From Rhizobium leguminosarum bv. trifolii WSM2297 (lineage in GTDB: Bacteria; Pseudomonadota; Alphaproteobacteria; Rhizobiales; Rhizobiaceae): DNA of 64,000 nucleotides. The stretch lies in NCBI RefSeq assembly GCF_000271845.1, contig NZ_JH719393.1, forward strand, positions 1,766,442-1,830,441, given 5' to 3'. This document shows, in pieces, positions 9,732-21,600 of the stretch. A program made the position numbers and the translations under genes. The stretch's first letter is position 1. The number at the start of each line of letters is the position of its first letter. Below the pieces are notes generated by a model that saw only the letters and a list, made by a program, of their open reading frames with translations, was not told the DNA's origin and ran no database searches.

Positions 9732-10196
9732 CGTTACGATCTGCAGCGGCAAGGCTGTGGTCTTTTTGATCGTCTTCAGAACGATGCTCGACTTTACCGA
9801 GGCCAGATTGTCGGTGACCCGGATCATTCTTTCGAGAAACTGGCTGAGATGGTCGAGGTCACGCGTCATGACCTTCATCAGAAAGTCAGCGTCCCCCGTC
9901 TGCGAATAACACTCCAGGATCTCCGGCGCAGTCTCGATGAAGCGGTGGAGCCGCTCGTTTCCGCCTTCCGTATGCGCGCGCAGGCTGACGAGGGTATGAG
10001 CGACCACGGCAAAACCCAGTTTTGCAGGATTGAGGATGGCCACGACAGTCTGGATGTACTGTTCGTTGCGCAGTCTTTCCAAGCGGCGTGCGCATTGTGT
10101 CGCGGAGAGATTGACCTTCTGCGACAACTCACCCTGCGTCACCTCGCTGTTTTGCTGGAGTGCGGCAAGCAATTTGATATCGAACTGGTCGAGCAT
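9729..10196 (-). CDS. Lrp/AsnC-family transcriptional regulator
   Basis: A 155-aa regulator. I use the ATG at 10196 (MLDQFDIKLLAALQQ), the usual family start; a GTG ten codons upstream is less likely. The N-terminal winged helix-turn-helix (residues 3-60, including LSATQCARRLERL) is followed by an RAM ligand-binding domain (about 70-150) with ILECYSQTGDADFLMKV. These proteins sense amino acids and form octamers. It is divergent from an aminotransferase/TPP-enzyme operon, which it probably controls in response to an amino acid, likely together with its own gene. Confidence 0.93.
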   Translation of the reverse strand: MLDQFDIKLLAALQQNSEVTQGELSQKVNLSATQCARRLERLRNEQYIQTVVAILNPAKLGFAVVAHTLVSLRAHTEGGNERLHRFIETAPEILECYSQTGDADFLMKVMTRDLDHLSQFLERMIRVTDNLASVKSSIVLKTIKKTTALPLQIVT

Positions 10197-10242
10197 GGGC
10201 ACCCCAGCAAAGGAGAATTTCAGCACAGTATAGCCAAATCAC

Positions 10243-10255
10243 GCAGAATGTCTGC
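10243..10255. promoter_or_regulatory. Candidate Lrp/AsnC operator GCAGA-N3-TCTGC
   Basis: A perfect 5-bp inverted repeat with a 3-base centre lies midway in the 150-bp divergent region between the Lrp-type gene and the aminotransferase gene. A half-copy (GCAGAAAATCGC) lies at about 10281-10292. Size and layout fit an Lrp/AsnC dimer site, but binding is inferred only. Confidence 0.45.
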
Positions 10256-10346
10256 ATTCACACGCCGAATTGGGCGGATAATCGCAGAAAATCGCCACAG
10301 GCGTTCAGTTAATCTCCAGCCATAGGGATAAAACGGAGGTGAACTT

Positions 10347-11522
10347 GTGTTCGAGAAACTGAATAACCGGCCAGCCGACAGCCTGCTTGCCCTCATCAAG
10401 GCCTTTCAGGCCGACGAGCACGCCGGAAAGATCGACCTCGGCGTCGGCGTTTATCGCGACGCCATGGGCCGAACGCCGGTGATGCGTGCCGTCAAGGCGG
10501 CCGAGCAGGTTCTACTCGAGACCCAGGACAGCAAGAAATATTTGGGCCCGGAAGGCGATCTGCAATTCGTGCGGCTGCTGCAGCCCATCATTTTCGGCAA
10601 ATCGCCGAAGTTCAATCACCGTCTTGTCGGCATTCAGACACCGGGCGGAAGCGGCGCGCTACGTCTCGGCGCCGAACTCATCCAGACGGCAAATCCATCG
10701 GCAAAGGTTCTATTGGGGGCGCCGAGCTGGCCGAACCACGCGCCGATCTTTTCCTCGGCGCGCCTGGCCGTGAAGGACTACGCCTTCGTCGATCTGACGT
10801 TACAGCAGGTCAAATTCGACAGCGTCATCGACGCCTTGTCTTCCGCTGCGGAAGGCGATGTCGTGCTGCTTCACGGTTGCTGCCACAATCCGACCGGTAT
10901 CGATTTCACCATGGAGCAGTGGCGCCAGATTACCGAACTCCTCGTTGCGCACAGGTTGGTGCCGTTCATCGATCTTGCCTATCAGGGGCTGGGCGACGGT
11001 CTCGAACCGGACGCCGCACCGACGCGCATGATCCTCGAAGCTGTCGATGAAGCGCTGATCGCCTATTCCTGTGACAAGAATTTCGGTCTCTACCGCGAGC
11101 GCGTCGGCGCGCTCTATATCATGACCCGCAATATCGACGATATCGGCAAGGCTGAAAGCAACATGGCAGCGCTCGCCCGCGTAAACTGGTCCATGCCGCC
11201 CGATCACGGCGCCGCGATCGTCAGGACCATTCTCGAGAGCCCGGAAATGTCGGCAATGTGGCGCGCCGAACTCGAAGAGATGTGCCAGCGCGTCAACGGC
11301 AACCGCGCCGCGCTCGCCGCCGCTGCCCCCGATCTGGCGTTCATTCGACAGCAGCGCGGCCTGTTCTCCAATCTCTCCATGTCGAAAGAAACGGCCGGAG
11401 CCCTCCGCGCCAAACATGGCATCTACATGGCCGATTCCGGCCGTATGAACCTTGCGGGCATGCAGCCGGCCGATGCCGACGCCATCGTCACCGCACTTCG
11501 CGCTGAAGGTTGCTTGAAATGA
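10347..11522 (+). CDS. Aromatic/aspartate-family aminotransferase (class I PLP enzyme)
   Basis: A 391-aa fold-type I aminotransferase of the AspC/TyrB subgroup. The GTG start is preceded by ACGGAGGTG at good spacing. Landmarks are the N-terminal KIDLGVGVYRD, HGCCHNPTGID (PLP ring contact), FIDLAYQGLGDGL, and SCDKNFGLYRERVGAL with the PLP-binding lysine. The family usually has SCSKNFGLY. It would transfer an amino group from an amino acid to 2-oxoglutarate or oxaloacetate in the cytoplasm. It overlaps the next gene by ATGA, so its 2-oxo acid product may feed the TPP enzyme. The Lrp-type regulator lies opposite. Confidence 0.93.
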   Translation: MFEKLNNRPADSLLALIKAFQADEHAGKIDLGVGVYRDAMGRTPVMRAVKAAEQVLLETQDSKKYLGPEGDLQFVRLLQPIIFGKSPKFNHRLVGIQTPGGSGALRLGAELIQTANPSAKVLLGAPSWPNHAPIFSSARLAVKDYAFVDLTLQQVKFDSVIDALSSAAEGDVVLLHGCCHNPTGIDFTMEQWRQITELLVAHRLVPFIDLAYQGLGDGLEPDAAPTRMILEAVDEALIAYSCDKNFGLYRERVGALYIMTRNIDDIGKAESNMAALARVNWSMPPDHGAAIVRTILESPEMSAMWRAELEEMCQRVNGNRAALAAAAPDLAFIRQQRGLFSNLSMSKETAGALRAKHGIYMADSGRMNLAGMQPADADAIVTALRAEGCLK

Positions 11523-13147
11523 GCAAAAAAGAAACGACCGGCCAGGCGATGACCCGTTCGCTTGTCGGCCATGGGATCGACACGGTGTTCGGCATCCCAG
11601 GCGCCCACATGTATGATTTCAACGATGCCCTCCACGGCGCTCGCGACAAGGTTCGGTTCATTCACACCCGCCACGAACAGGGCGCCGGATATATGGCCTA
11701 TGGCTATGCCAAATCCACCGGCCGGATCGGCGCCTATACCGTCGTCCCCGGTCCGGGCGTTCTCAATTCCGGTGCGGCTCTCTGCACCGCTTATGGTGCC
11801 AACGCGCCGGTGCTTTGCATTACCGGCAACATCATGTCCCACTTGATCGGCCAAGGCAGAGGACAGTTGCATGAACTCCCCGATCAACTTGCCACGATCC
11901 GCGGCATTACCAAGACGGCGGCGCGCATCAATCACCAATCCGAAGCCGGTCCTGTCATGGCCGAGGTCGTCAGCAAAATGCTTTCTGGCCGCCAGGGTCC
12001 GGGAGCGGTCGAAGCTCCCTGGGACGTATTTGGCCAATCCGGCCCCGAGGTCGATCTTCCCGTCGGTTCGAGAGCGCTCCATCCGGCCGTCAACCCCGAT
12101 CAGATCGCTGCCGCAGCGGCACTGATATCGAGCGCCAGCAATCCGATGATCATGGTCGGCGGCGGCGCGGCGGATGCCGGGGCAGAGATCGCCGCTCTTG
12201 CGGAACTGCTGCAGTCGCCCGTCACCTCCCATCGTTCCGGCAAAGGCATCGTCGCCGACGACCACCCGAACTACCTGAACTTGGTCGCCGCCTATGAATA
12301 TTGGAAGCACACCGACGTTTTGATCGGGATCGGCAGCCGGCTCGAATTGCAGTTCATGCGATGGAAATGGCTTCCCAATGATCTCAAGATCATTCGCATC
12401 GATATCGATCCGACCGAAATGGTCCGCCTTAAGCCTGGTGTTGGCATCGTCGCCGATGCCAAGGCCGGAACGCAGGCTCTGATCGATGCACTGACTGGTT
12501 CCCGGCACGAGGATCGCACCCGCGAATTCGCCGAGCTCAACAAAGAGGCTAGATCCCGGTTCTCAGAAGTGCAGCCGCAGCTTGCCTATCTCGATGCCAT
12601 TCGCCAGGCTCTTCCAAGAGATGGCTTTTTCGTCGAGGAGGTCTGCCAGATGGGCTTTACCGCCCGTTTTGCCTTCCCCGTCTACGGCCCGCGCCAATAT
12701 GTGACATGCGGCTATCAGGACAATCTCGGTTTTGGCTTCAACACGGCCTTGGGCGTAAAGGTCGCCAATCCCGACAAAGCCGTGATCTCGGTTTCGGGCG
12801 ATGGCGGCTTCATGTTCGGCGTTCAGGAACTTGCCACTGCGGTCCAACACAAGATCAACGTCATCGCGATCGTCTTCGACAATTCGGCCTATGGCAACGT
12901 CCTGCGCGACCAGAAACAGGCGTATGAGGGCCGCTATCTCGGTTCGGATCTCACCAATCCGGACTTTGTCGCACTTGCCGAGAGTTTTGGCATTCGAGCA
13001 TTCAAGGCGGCGAGCCCCGGAGAACTGAAAACCACGATCGAGAAAGCCCTGTCTCTGGACGAACCGGTTCTTATCGTGGTTCCGATCGAAAAGGGATCCG
13101 AGGCAAGTCCCTGGCCTTTCCTCCATCCGGCGCCGCACGCCGAATGA
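11519..13147 (+). CDS. TPP-dependent enzyme (acetolactate synthase/2-oxoacid decarboxylase family)
   Basis: A 542-aa thiamine diphosphate enzyme. The ATG at 11519 overlaps the aminotransferase stop. The N-terminal PYR domain has FGIPGAHMYDF and TRHEQGAGYMAYGYA with the catalytic glutamate. A central domain has NPMIMVGGGAADAG. The C-terminal PP domain has SGDGGFMFGVQELATA followed by FDNSAYGNV, the TPP-Mg motif. No regulatory subunit is nearby, so it is unlikely to be the biosynthetic acetolactate synthase. Coupled to a transaminase it may decarboxylate or ligate the 2-oxo acid formed there. The exact substrate (for example an aromatic pyruvate) is not decided by the sequence. Confidence 0.88.
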   Translation: MSKKETTGQAMTRSLVGHGIDTVFGIPGAHMYDFNDALHGARDKVRFIHTRHEQGAGYMAYGYAKSTGRIGAYTVVPGPGVLNSGAALCTAYGANAPVLCITGNIMSHLIGQGRGQLHELPDQLATIRGITKTAARINHQSEAGPVMAEVVSKMLSGRQGPGAVEAPWDVFGQSGPEVDLPVGSRALHPAVNPDQIAAAAALISSASNPMIMVGGGAADAGAEIAALAELLQSPVTSHRSGKGIVADDHPNYLNLVAAYEYWKHTDVLIGIGSRLELQFMRWKWLPNDLKIIRIDIDPTEMVRLKPGVGIVADAKAGTQALIDALTGSRHEDRTREFAELNKEARSRFSEVQPQLAYLDAIRQALPRDGFFVEEVCQMGFTARFAFPVYGPRQYVTCGYQDNLGFGFNTALGVKVANPDKAVISVSGDGGFMFGVQELATAVQHKINVIAIVFDNSAYGNVLRDQKQAYEGRYLGSDLTNPDFVALAESFGIRAFKAASPGELKTTIEKALSLDEPVLIVVPIEKGSEASPWPFLHPAPHAE

Positions 13148-13153
13148 TTCCTA

Positions 13154-15364
13154 TCAAGGCGACGGTCCCTTGAGAAAGACCGTCGCCAGTGGCGGCAGGG
13201 TCAGCGACAGGGAGACGGGCCGGCCGTGGGCGGGGATGGGTTCGCTCGACAGCGCGCCGTTGACGAGGCCGGAGCCTCCATATTCGCGGGCATCCGTCGT
13301 GATCCGCTCGATCCACACACCGTCCTGCGGGACGCCGATCCTGTAGCCGTAACGCGGCACCGGCGTGAAATTCGAAACGACAAGGACGGATGACGTGCGG
13401 TCCTTGGCATAACGGAGCATGCCGAGAACGGAATTGACAGCATCGTCGGCAGCAGCCCATTCGAAGCCCTCGGGATGAAAGTCGCCGAACTGCAATGCCG
13501 GCTCGTCGCTATAAAGCGCGTTCAGATCCTTCACCAGCCGCTGAACGCCGACATGCTGAGGCCGGTCCAGCACATCCCAGCTTACCGAAGCATCGTGGTT
13601 CCACTCGCCCGGCTGGGCGATTTCACTGCCCATGAACAATAGCTTCTTGCCAGGATGTCCCCACATGAAGCCGAGATAGCTGCGCAGATTGGCAAATTTC
13701 TGCCACTCGTTACCCGGCATTTTCGTCAGCAGCGAGCCCTTTCCGTAGACGACTTCATCGTGGGAAATCGGCAGCATGAAGCGCTCGGAATAGGCATAGA
13801 TCATGCCGAAGGTCATCGTGCCGTGGCTGTAGCTTCGGTAGATGGGATCCTTCTCGATATAACTAAGGCTGTCATGCATCCAGCCCATGTTCCATTTGAT
13901 GTCGAAGCCGAGGCCGCCCTGCTCCGGCGGCTTCGTGACGCCAGGCCAGGCCGTTGATTCCTCGGCAATCGTCATCGCATGCGGGCAGCGCTCGTGAATG
14001 ATGCTGTTCAGGTGCTTGAAGAACTCTACCGCCTCCAAGTTCTCACGTCCGCCATATTGGTTGGGAATCCATTCGCCCTCATTGCGGCTGTAGTCGCGGT
14101 AGAGCATCGAGGCGACGGCATCGACGCGCAAGCCGTCGACATGATAACGCTCGAGCCACTCGAGCGCACTGGCGATCAGGAAGCCCTTCACCTCGTTGCG
14201 GCCAAGATTGTAGATCAGCGTGTTCCAGTCACGGTGGAAGCCCTCGCGCGGATCCTCGTGTTCGTAGAGCGCACTGCCGTCAAAGCGGGCAAGCCCCCAG
14301 ACGTCTGTCGGGAAGTGGGCCGGCACCCAGTCGAGGATAACGCCGAGCCCGGCGCCATGGCAGCGGTCGACGAAATAGGCGAAATCCTCAGGTGTTCCGT
14401 ATCGGCCGGTCGGGGCAAACAAGCCCAGCGGCTGGTAGCCCCACGAGCCGCCGAACGGATGCTCCATGATCGGCAGCAGCTCGATATGGGTAAAGCCCAT
14501 GTCACGGGCATAGGGAACGAGCCGCTGGCTGAGCTCGACCCAGTCGAGATGCATGTTGCCGTCCTGCCCCTCACGCAGCCAGGAGCCGACGTGCACCTCA
14601 TAGACGGACATCGCGCCCTCCAGTCTCGCTTCCCGGGAGCGGCCCTTCATCCAGCCATCATCACTCCATCGAAACGGCGTCGACGATGCGACGATAGAGG
14701 CGGTGGACGGGGCCGCCTCGCTGGCTCTGGCGACCGGGTCGGCTTTCTGCGGCAGGCAGGTTCCCCCAGCGTCGACGATCTCGAACTTGTATCTTTCGCC
14801 GGGGGCGAGGCGCGGAATGAACAGCTCCCAGACGCCGGCCGACGGCCTCAGCCGCATCGGATTTCGCCGCCCGTCCCAGGCATTGAAATCGCCAACGACA
14901 GAGACGCGGCGCGCATTCGGCGCCCATACGGCGAAACGAACGCCCGCAACGCCGTCGATCGACATATCAACCGCACCAAGTGTCCGGCTGAGATCATAAT
15001 GCGTGCCCTCCGAGATCAGATGCAGGTCGAGCTCGCCGAGCAGCAGGCCGAAACTATAGGGGTCTTCGGTGATCTGCACCGCATCCGGCCATGTGATCCG
15101 CAGCCGGTACCCCGCCATGGCGGCTGTCGCGACAGCAAACAGGCCGGAGGGATGAGCGATGCTGAAGGGTGCCACCACCCGACCACTCCCCGCCTCGATG
15201 AGGTCGACCGCTTCGGCGCCGGGCAGATAGACCCGCACGACCGTCATGCCGCCGCTCTCATGCGGGCCGAGGATCGAAAAAGGATCGCCGTGGCGTCCGT
15301 CGATCAGGGCCCAGAGGGCATCCTGTCCGATGCCCGAGAGAAGTTCCGAGCGCTCAACATTCAT
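13154..15364 (-). CDS. glgB: 1,4-alpha-glucan branching enzyme GlgB
   Basis: A 736-aa GH13/CBM48 enzyme that makes alpha-1,6 branches in glycogen-like glucan. I start at the ATG at 15364 ([20 protein letters not shown]), which overlaps the TreS stop (ATGA). The order is an N-terminal beta-sandwich (1-110), CBM48 (about 120-220, [18 protein letters not shown]), and a TIM barrel. Motifs are [27 protein letters not shown] with the nucleophile Asp, [12 protein letters not shown] with the acid/base Glu, and [15 protein letters not shown]. It is last in the glgE-treS-glgB operon and converges on the TPP-enzyme gene with a 6-base gap. Confidence 0.97.
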   Translation of the reverse strand: MNVERSELLSGIGQDALWALIDGRHGDPFSILGPHESGGMTVVRVYLPGAEAVDLIEAGSGRVVAPFSIAHPSGLFAVATAAMAGYRLRITWPDAVQITEDPYSFGLLLGELDLHLISEGTHYDLSRTLGAVDMSIDGVAGVRFAVWAPNARRVSVVGDFNAWDGRRNPMRLRPSAGVWELFIPRLAPGERYKFEIVDAGGTCLPQKADPVARASEAAPSTASIVASSTPFRWSDDGWMKGRSREARLEGAMSVYEVHVGSWLREGQDGNMHLDWVELSQRLVPYARDMGFTHIELLPIMEHPFGGSWGYQPLGLFAPTGRYGTPEDFAYFVDRCHGAGLGVILDWVPAHFPTDVWGLARFDGSALYEHEDPREGFHRDWNTLIYNLGRNEVKGFLIASALEWLERYHVDGLRVDAVASMLYRDYSRNEGEWIPNQYGGRENLEAVEFFKHLNSIIHERCPHAMTIAEESTAWPGVTKPPEQGGLGFDIKWNMGWMHDSLSYIEKDPIYRSYSHGTMTFGMIYAYSERFMLPISHDEVVYGKGSLLTKMPGNEWQKFANLRSYLGFMWGHPGKKLLFMGSEIAQPGEWNHDASVSWDVLDRPQHVGVQRLVKDLNALYSDEPALQFGDFHPEGFEWAAADDAVNSVLGMLRYAKDRTSSVLVVSNFTPVPRYGYRIGVPQDGVWIERITTDAREYGGSGLVNGALSSEPIPAHGRPVSLSLTLPPLATVFLKGPSP

Positions 15365-18300
15365 GCCGTGACCCCCGCCAGACGCGAGACGATTTCGGTG
15401 AGCCCTGACAGCGGAATCGGCAGCCATTTCGGCCGGTTGCGGGCTTCATAGGCGATCTCATAGGCGGCCTTTTCGAGAAGAAAGGCATCAAGAACCCTCC
15501 GTCGTTGATCGGGTGGCATGTCAAGCGCCTTCGATGCCGAAACGGCCTGCGAATAGGCATCGAGAAACGCCTCTTCCGCCTGGCGCCCGAAGCGTGCGAT
15601 GGCCTCGCGTCGGACTTCGTTCTCGTGTTCGATGACGGCATCGTTATCCAGCTTGGCGGTGGCGACGAGATAACTCAGTGACCTCAAAAGCCCGGCGACA
15701 TCGCGCAGCGGATTGGTCTTGGCACGGCGCTCAGCCAGGTTCTTCGCGGGCTCGCCCTCGAAATCGATGATGACGGCATCGCCCTCGCTGACAAGGATCT
15801 GGCCAAGATGGAAATCGCCATGCGTGCGCGTCATCAGCGTATGGCGGGCGCTTTCCGCGAGCGTCGCGGCGAGTTCGACCAGTTCAGCCTGGCGCTCCAG
15901 AAGCGGCGCGGCGAGCAGGTCGATCGCCGGATCGGCATTTTCCTCGCGTTCGGCAAGCTTCGACATGGCATAGGCGACTTCGCCGGCGACCGCCTTCTTT
16001 ATCGCCTTGACCTCAGCGTCGCCGGCGACAACCGGGCTGAAAGCTTGGTCTTCTGTCTCCCCGGCGAGCACCACGTGCAGTTCGCCGAGCCTCATGCCGA
16101 CCATTGCGACGAAGTTGATCAGCGGCTGGAAAACGTCGTCGCCCGGCTGCACGGCCGGGTCGTTCAGCACGAGTTCGTCTGCCCCGCGGCGCAAATTGTT
16201 CAGCATCCAGTTCCAAGCGTCGCCCTGATTGCGGATCGCGCCCTGGACGATGATCAATGTCGATCGGCGTCCGCTGGAGTCCGTGTGCGCGACCTCGCCG
16301 AGCAAGGGCGCCGTGTGATCATAGCCGGCGCGGGTGAGATAACGCGTCATCTCGACCTCCGGATGGATACCGGGAAAGATGTGCCTGATCAGCTTGATCA
16401 TCGCGAGATCGCCGACGATCAGCGAACTGTTGGACTGCTCGGCCGAGAGCCAATGGACCGGAAGGTCGTCTGTGACGGCGAGACGGTCGAGCCGTTCCGT
16501 GCCGAGAAATTCAAGCGTGCCGGTGCGGCCGGTGATGCGCGAGCGGTCGCCAAGTCCGCGCAGGATGCCCCGCGCCATCGCCTCCACGGCAAATCCGTCC
16601 GTCAGGAAGCCGACGCGTCTGCCCTGACGAACCCGTCCAAGGGCAAGCTGCTGGGTCAGCACGGATGGTTGCGCATCGTCCCAGGCGACCGCCAGCGGCA
16701 GCTGATAGGATTCGCTATGGTTCGGCAGCACGGCCTCCAGTTCACCGAGAACGATCCCGTCGGCAAACGGGATCGGCGTTGTAGAGATCAGACGCGCCGA
16801 CTGCAGCGGCTGGTCCTTCGCCCCGAACCACCGCCGCTTCGCGAGATAGGCAGGCAGAATTTCGGCGCTGAGGACGCGTGCAAGCTTGGGTTCATCGACA
16901 AGATCGAGCAGGCCGCGGCGGATGACCATCGTCATCAGATCGGGAAGCTGCTCCGGCGGCGCGGTGCGCCATGCCGGTGGATCGGCATCTGCCTCCAACT
17001 GGAACCAGAAGAAGCCGTAGGGCGGCAATGTCAGCAGATAGGTCAGCTGGCCGATCGGCGGAAAAGGCGACATGCCGGTCAGTTCGATCGGCACGCGGCC
17101 CTCGAAACTCGACAGATCGAGTTCCACCGCTTGGGGCAGTCGCGAGAGGTTTGCGACGCAAAGCAGGGTTTCCCCTTCATATTCCCGGAGATAGGCGAGG
17201 ATCTTGCGGTTTTCGGGTGCGAGGAAGCGCAGCGAGCCACGGCCGAAGGCCGGATGCCTGCCGCGCAGCGCCAGCATCTTGCGCGTCCAGTTGAGCAGCG
17301 AATGCGCATCCGTGCTCTGCGCCTCGACGTTGACGGCCTCAAAACCGTAGAGGGGGTCGGCCACCGGCGGCAGGACGAGACGCGCCGGGTCTACCCTGGA
17401 AAAGCCGCCATTGCGGTCCGGAGACCATTGCATCGGCGTTCTCACCCCATCCCGATCGCCGAGATAGATATTGTCGCCCATGCCGATCTCGTCGCCGTAA
17501 TAAATCACCGGCGTTCCCGGCATCGAGAGAAGCAGTGCGTTCATCAGCTCGATCCGCCGGCGGTCGCGCTCCATCAGCGGCGCCAGGCGCCGCCTGATGC
17601 CGAGATTGATGCGCGCGCGCTTGTCGGATGCATAGGTCTCCCAGAGATAGTCCCGCTCCGCGTCGGTCACCATTTCCAGCGTCAGTTCGTCATGATTGCG
17701 AAGGAAGATCGCCCATTGGCAGTTGTCGGGAATCTCCGGCGTCTGCCGCAGGATATCGGTGATCGGAAACCGGTCTTCCTTGGCGATCGCCATGTACATG
17801 CGCGGCATCAGCGGGAAGTGGAACGCCATGTGGCATTCGTCTCCCTCGCCGAAATATTCGCGCGTGTCCTCCGGCCATTGATTGGCCTCGGCCAGCAGCA
17901 TCACGCCGGGATGGGTGGCGTCAAGGGCGGCACGGATGCGTTTGAGGATCGAGTGGGTTTCGGGCAGGTTCTCGTTGATCGTGCCCTCGCGCTCGACGAG
18001 ATAGGGGATCGCGTCGAGCCGGAAACCGTCGATGCCGGTTTCCAGCCAGAAGCGCATCACCTTCAGCAGTTCCTCCATGACCAGCGGGCTGTCAAAATTC
18101 AGGTCGGGCTGGTGGGAATAGAAGCGATGCCAGTAATAGGCGCCGGCCACCGCATCCCATGTCCAGTTGGATTTTTCCGTATCGATGAAGATGATGCGCG
18201 TTTCCGGGAATTTCTGATCGCTATCCGACCAGACGTAGAAGTCGCGCTCCGGCGATCCCGCCGGCGCCTGCCGGGCGCGCTGGAACCAGGGATGCTGATC

Positions 18301-18642
18301 GGAGGTGTGGTTGATGACGAGCTCGATGATGACGCGGATATTGCGCTGATGGGCAGCGTCGACGAAAGCGCGGAAATCCTCCATCGTCCCGTAGTCGGGG
18401 CTGACATTGCCGTAGTCGGCGATATCGTAGCCGTCGTCGCGCCGCGGAGAGGGAAAGAAAGGCAGCAGCCAGATGGCGTTAACGCCAAGTGCTGCGATAT
18501 GGTCGAGCTTGGCGTGCAGGCCGGCAAAGTCGCCGACCCCGTCGCCATTGGCGTCGTAGAACGACTTGATGTGCAGCTGGTAGATGATCGCATCCTTGTA
18601 CCAGAGGAGCTGCTCGGTGCCATCGGGGTTAATCGTGTCCAT
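15361..18642 (-). CDS. treS: Trehalose synthase-maltokinase fusion (TreS-Pep2)
   Basis: A 1093-aa fusion. Residues about 1-560 are GH13 trehalose synthase: [11 protein letters not shown] with nucleophile Asp210, [10 protein letters not shown] with acid/base Glu252, and FLRNHDELT with Asp318. Residues about 580-1093 are a maltokinase of the Pep2 type: [16 protein letters not shown] at its start, and [12 protein letters not shown] plus [10 protein letters not shown] as the kinase catalytic and metal motifs. It converts trehalose to maltose and then phosphorylates maltose to maltose-1-phosphate, the donor for GlgE. It directly abuts glgE (0 bases) and overlaps glgB. In mycobacteria the two activities are separate proteins that form a complex. 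Confidence 0.96.
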   Translation of the reverse strand: MDTINPDGTEQLLWYKDAIIYQLHIKSFYDANGDGVGDFAGLHAKLDHIAALGVNAIWLLPFFPSPRRDDGYDIADYGNVSPDYGTMEDFRAFVDAAHQRNIRVIIELVINHTSDQHPWFQRARQAPAGSPERDFYVWSDSDQKFPETRIIFIDTEKSNWTWDAVAGAYYWHRFYSHQPDLNFDSPLVMEELLKVMRFWLETGIDGFRLDAIPYLVEREGTINENLPETHSILKRIRAALDATHPGVMLLAEANQWPEDTREYFGEGDECHMAFHFPLMPRMYMAIAKEDRFPITDILRQTPEIPDNCQWAIFLRNHDELTLEMVTDAERDYLWETYASDKRARINLGIRRRLAPLMERDRRRIELMNALLLSMPGTPVIYYGDEIGMGDNIYLGDRDGVRTPMQWSPDRNGGFSRVDPARLVLPPVADPLYGFEAVNVEAQSTDAHSLLNWTRKMLALRGRHPAFGRGSLRFLAPENRKILAYLREYEGETLLCVANLSRLPQAVELDLSSFEGRVPIELTGMSPFPPIGQLTYLLTLPPYGFFWFQLEADADPPAWRTAPPEQLPDLMTMVIRRGLLDLVDEPKLARVLSAEILPAYLAKRRWFGAKDQPLQSARLISTTPIPFADGIVLGELEAVLPNHSESYQLPLAVAWDDAQPSVLTQQLALGRVRQGRRVGFLTDGFAVEAMARGILRGLGDRSRITGRTGTLEFLGTERLDRLAVTDDLPVHWLSAEQSNSSLIVGDLAMIKLIRHIFPGIHPEVEMTRYLTRAGYDHTAPLLGEVAHTDSSGRRSTLIIVQGAIRNQGDAWNWMLNNLRRGADELVLNDPAVQPGDDVFQPLINFVAMVGMRLGELHVVLAGETEDQAFSPVVAGDAEVKAIKKAVAGEVAYAMSKLAEREENADPAIDLLAAPLLERQAELVELAATLAESARHTLMTRTHGDFHLGQILVSEGDAVIIDFEGEPAKNLAERRAKTNPLRDVAGLLRSLSYLVATAKLDNDAVIEHENEVRREAIARFGRQAEEAFLDAYSQAVSASKALDMPPDQRRRVLDAFLLEKAAYEIAYEARNRPKWLPIPLSGLTEIVSRLAGVTA

Positions 18643-21600
18643 TCATGCCTCCGCTGCTCGAACGCGCCAGATCGCAAAGGGCAGGATCTCAGGGTTCAGG
18701 CTGACATTCTGCCGTTTGCCGGTCCATTTGAAACGATGCCCGCCGACCAGATCCTCGGCATCCAGCGCACCGCCGTCGCCGAGCGACCAGTGCCAGAGCG
18801 GCAGTTCGACATCGCTTTGCTGGAAATTGTGGGGGTCGAGACTGATGGCGATCAGCAAGACATTGTCGCGGGCTTTGCTTGCCTTCTCGAAGAACAGGAT
18901 ATTGTCATTCCAGGCATTTAGTAGCGTCAGCCCGAGATGCGAATGCAGCGCGGTGTTCTCGTTCCTGATGCGGTTGAGCATCCTGATTTCGGCGACGATG
19001 TTGCCAGGCCGGTCGTAGTCCCAGGCGCGGATCTCGTATTTCTCACTGTCGGCATATTCCTTGCGCTTGGCGTCGGGGCGCCCCTCGCAAAGCTCGAAAC
19101 CATTATAGACGCCCCACAATCCCGAAAGCGTGGCGGCCAGTGCCGCACGGATCAGGAAGGCCGGCCGCGGTGCGTTCTGCAGAAAATCCGGATTGATGTC
19201 ATGGGTGTTGACGAAGAAGTGCGGGCGGAAGAAATCCTTCGCATCCGTCTCCGTCAGCTCGCGCATATATTGCTCGAGCTCCCATTTGGCGTTGCGCCAG
19301 GTGAAATAGGTGTAGGACTGGGAGAAGCCGATCTTCGCCAGCCGGTACATGACCTTCGGCTTGGTGAAGGCTTCCGACAGGAAAACCACATCGGGATGAC
19401 GCGCCCTGATATCGCCGATCAGCCATTCCCAGAAGGGAAAGGGCTTGGTGTGCGGATTGTCGACGCGAAACAGCTTGACGCCCTGGTCGACCCAAAGCTG
19501 GACGATGTCTCTGAGCTCCACCCATAACGAGGGCACCGCGTCTTTTGTGTAGAAATCGACATTGACGATGTCCTCATATTTCTTCGGCGGGTTTTCGGCA
19601 TATTTGATTGTGCCGTCAGGACGCCAGTCGAACCAGCCGGGATGTTCCTTCAGCCAGGGATGATCCGGTGACGCCTGGATGGCGAGGTCGAGGGCGATCT
19701 CCAGGCCATGCCGGCCTGCCGTCTCGACCAGACGCCGGAAATCCTCGAACTCGCCGAGCTCGGGATGGATGGCATCGTGGCCGCCCTCCTCGGAACCGAT
19801 GGCGTAGGGGCTTCCGGGATCGTCAGGCCCGGCTTTCAGGCTGTTGTTGCGACCTTTCCGGTTGGTCGAACCGATCGGATGAATGGGTGGGAAATAGAGC
19901 ACGTCGAAGCCCATGTCGCGGATGGCAGGCAACCTTGCGATGACGTCGTCGAATGTGCCATGCCGGTCCGGATCGCCGCTCTGCGAGCGCGGGAAGATCT
20001 GGTACCAGCTGGCAAAGGCGGCGGCCTTGCGCTCGGCATCGACGGCGCTTGCCGCCGAGCGAAGCCGGAACGGCCGCCTGTCGGCCTCGTTCATCAATTC
20101 CGATGTCCTGGGATCAAGCAGGATCGCGGTGCGCTCAGTGTCCGTCGCGCGTTCGAGCCGGTCGGCGAGAGTTTTCAATTCGGCGCCCAGCGCTGTGCTG
20201 GCCTGCGCTGCAGCCGAACGGACGAGGTTCAGCCCCTCCTGCAGCTCAAGCTTCAGGTCCAACCGGGCATCATTCTTCTTCGTGAGCTCGTAGCGAAAGA
20301 TCGCAAACAGGTTCTTCCATGCCTCGACGGCAAACTCGTAACGGCCGGTGCGCTCCAGCAGGAATTCGGCGCGCCAGCGGTCGTTTTCGATCAGATGCAT
20401 CTCCGTCTCGTTCCAGTCCGTCATGGCGTCAAGCGGCCGCCAGAGCAGGACGGCAGCAATCGGGTCGTGGCCGTCGGCGAATATGTCGGCCTCGACAGTG
20501 ACGATATCGCCGACCACCCGCTTGACCGGAAAACGCCCATCATCGACGCGGGGCTCGATGTTTTCGATGGCAAGCCGCGGCGATGCCGTCGCCTGTCCGA
20601 TCTCCAAGGCGGGTCTGGATGTGATCGGCGCCGGCGCCTTGCCTTCGATGACCCGCGTCTCCCCTGCCCGCAGACGCAGAGCCGCGCCATCGGCGGCAGT
20701 GGGAAGAAAACCGAAGGCCGCCTCGCGAAGTGCGGTCACCGGCGCGGGCGCGCTTCGCCGCAGGTCTCGGTTCAACAGGATGAAGCGCACATTGTCAGCG
20801 CTGCGCAGATCCTGCACCTCGGATTGCAGAACTGCCGAGACCGGGCCATTGGCATTGCGGATAAGCCGCAGCGATGAGGCATGCGTATGGTCGGTCCTGG
20901 CGATCTCGGTGTTCGCAAGGCGGATTTCGGAAGAAAGATCGAAAGCCAGGTCGTGACGCAGTCCCCGAAGGCCCGACCTGGTCCCATGCGTCGGATCGAG
21001 CGGCGTGGCCGCGCCATATTCGAAGCCCATTGGAACCATCAGGCCACCGCCGAGCGAAGCGGCAAGGCGCAAGGCTCTCACGGCTCGCCGCTCGAGGATT
21101 TCGCGGCTCTCGGTTCCGTGCGCGATACGCCGCGCGAATGGCGGTTCCGGAAACGCGACCTGCCATCCGAGCGGCTGCTGCACGCGATGCTCGTCGATGA
21201 ACCATCTCTCGTCGAAATCCCACCAGGCCATCGACGAAAAACAGCCGTTGAAACCCGCCCCCTCGATCCCGCCCCTCACGGCAAAATCGGTGCCGGGTGT
21301 CCAAGCGAGGAATTGCGCCTCGGTCTTTTCGCGCACCGCCGAAATCAGTGATTTGAACAGCGCCGGTGCGGCACGATCGATCCCGAGCACCCGGTAGCCG
21401 GAGAGACCGAGACCGCTCAATCGCCGCAGCCGTTCGATCCATTCCGCCAACAGCTGCGATTGCCGTTCCGCCCCCATCTCCGTCAGCGGCTCCGCCGGGT
21501 CCAGTGGCGAGCGCCTCGGATCGACCGGACGAAAACCCGCCTGAGGATCCCGCGCCTTGCCGTCGAGCATCACGTCCATCATTAACGCAACGCCGCTCTT

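Noticed and set aside
15808..18921. A 1037-codon open frame on the plus strand opposite treS and glgE
   Set aside because: It is the antisense shadow of clear GH13 and kinase sequences; the translation is rich in R, D, H and G with no family pattern, as is common in high-GC DNA.
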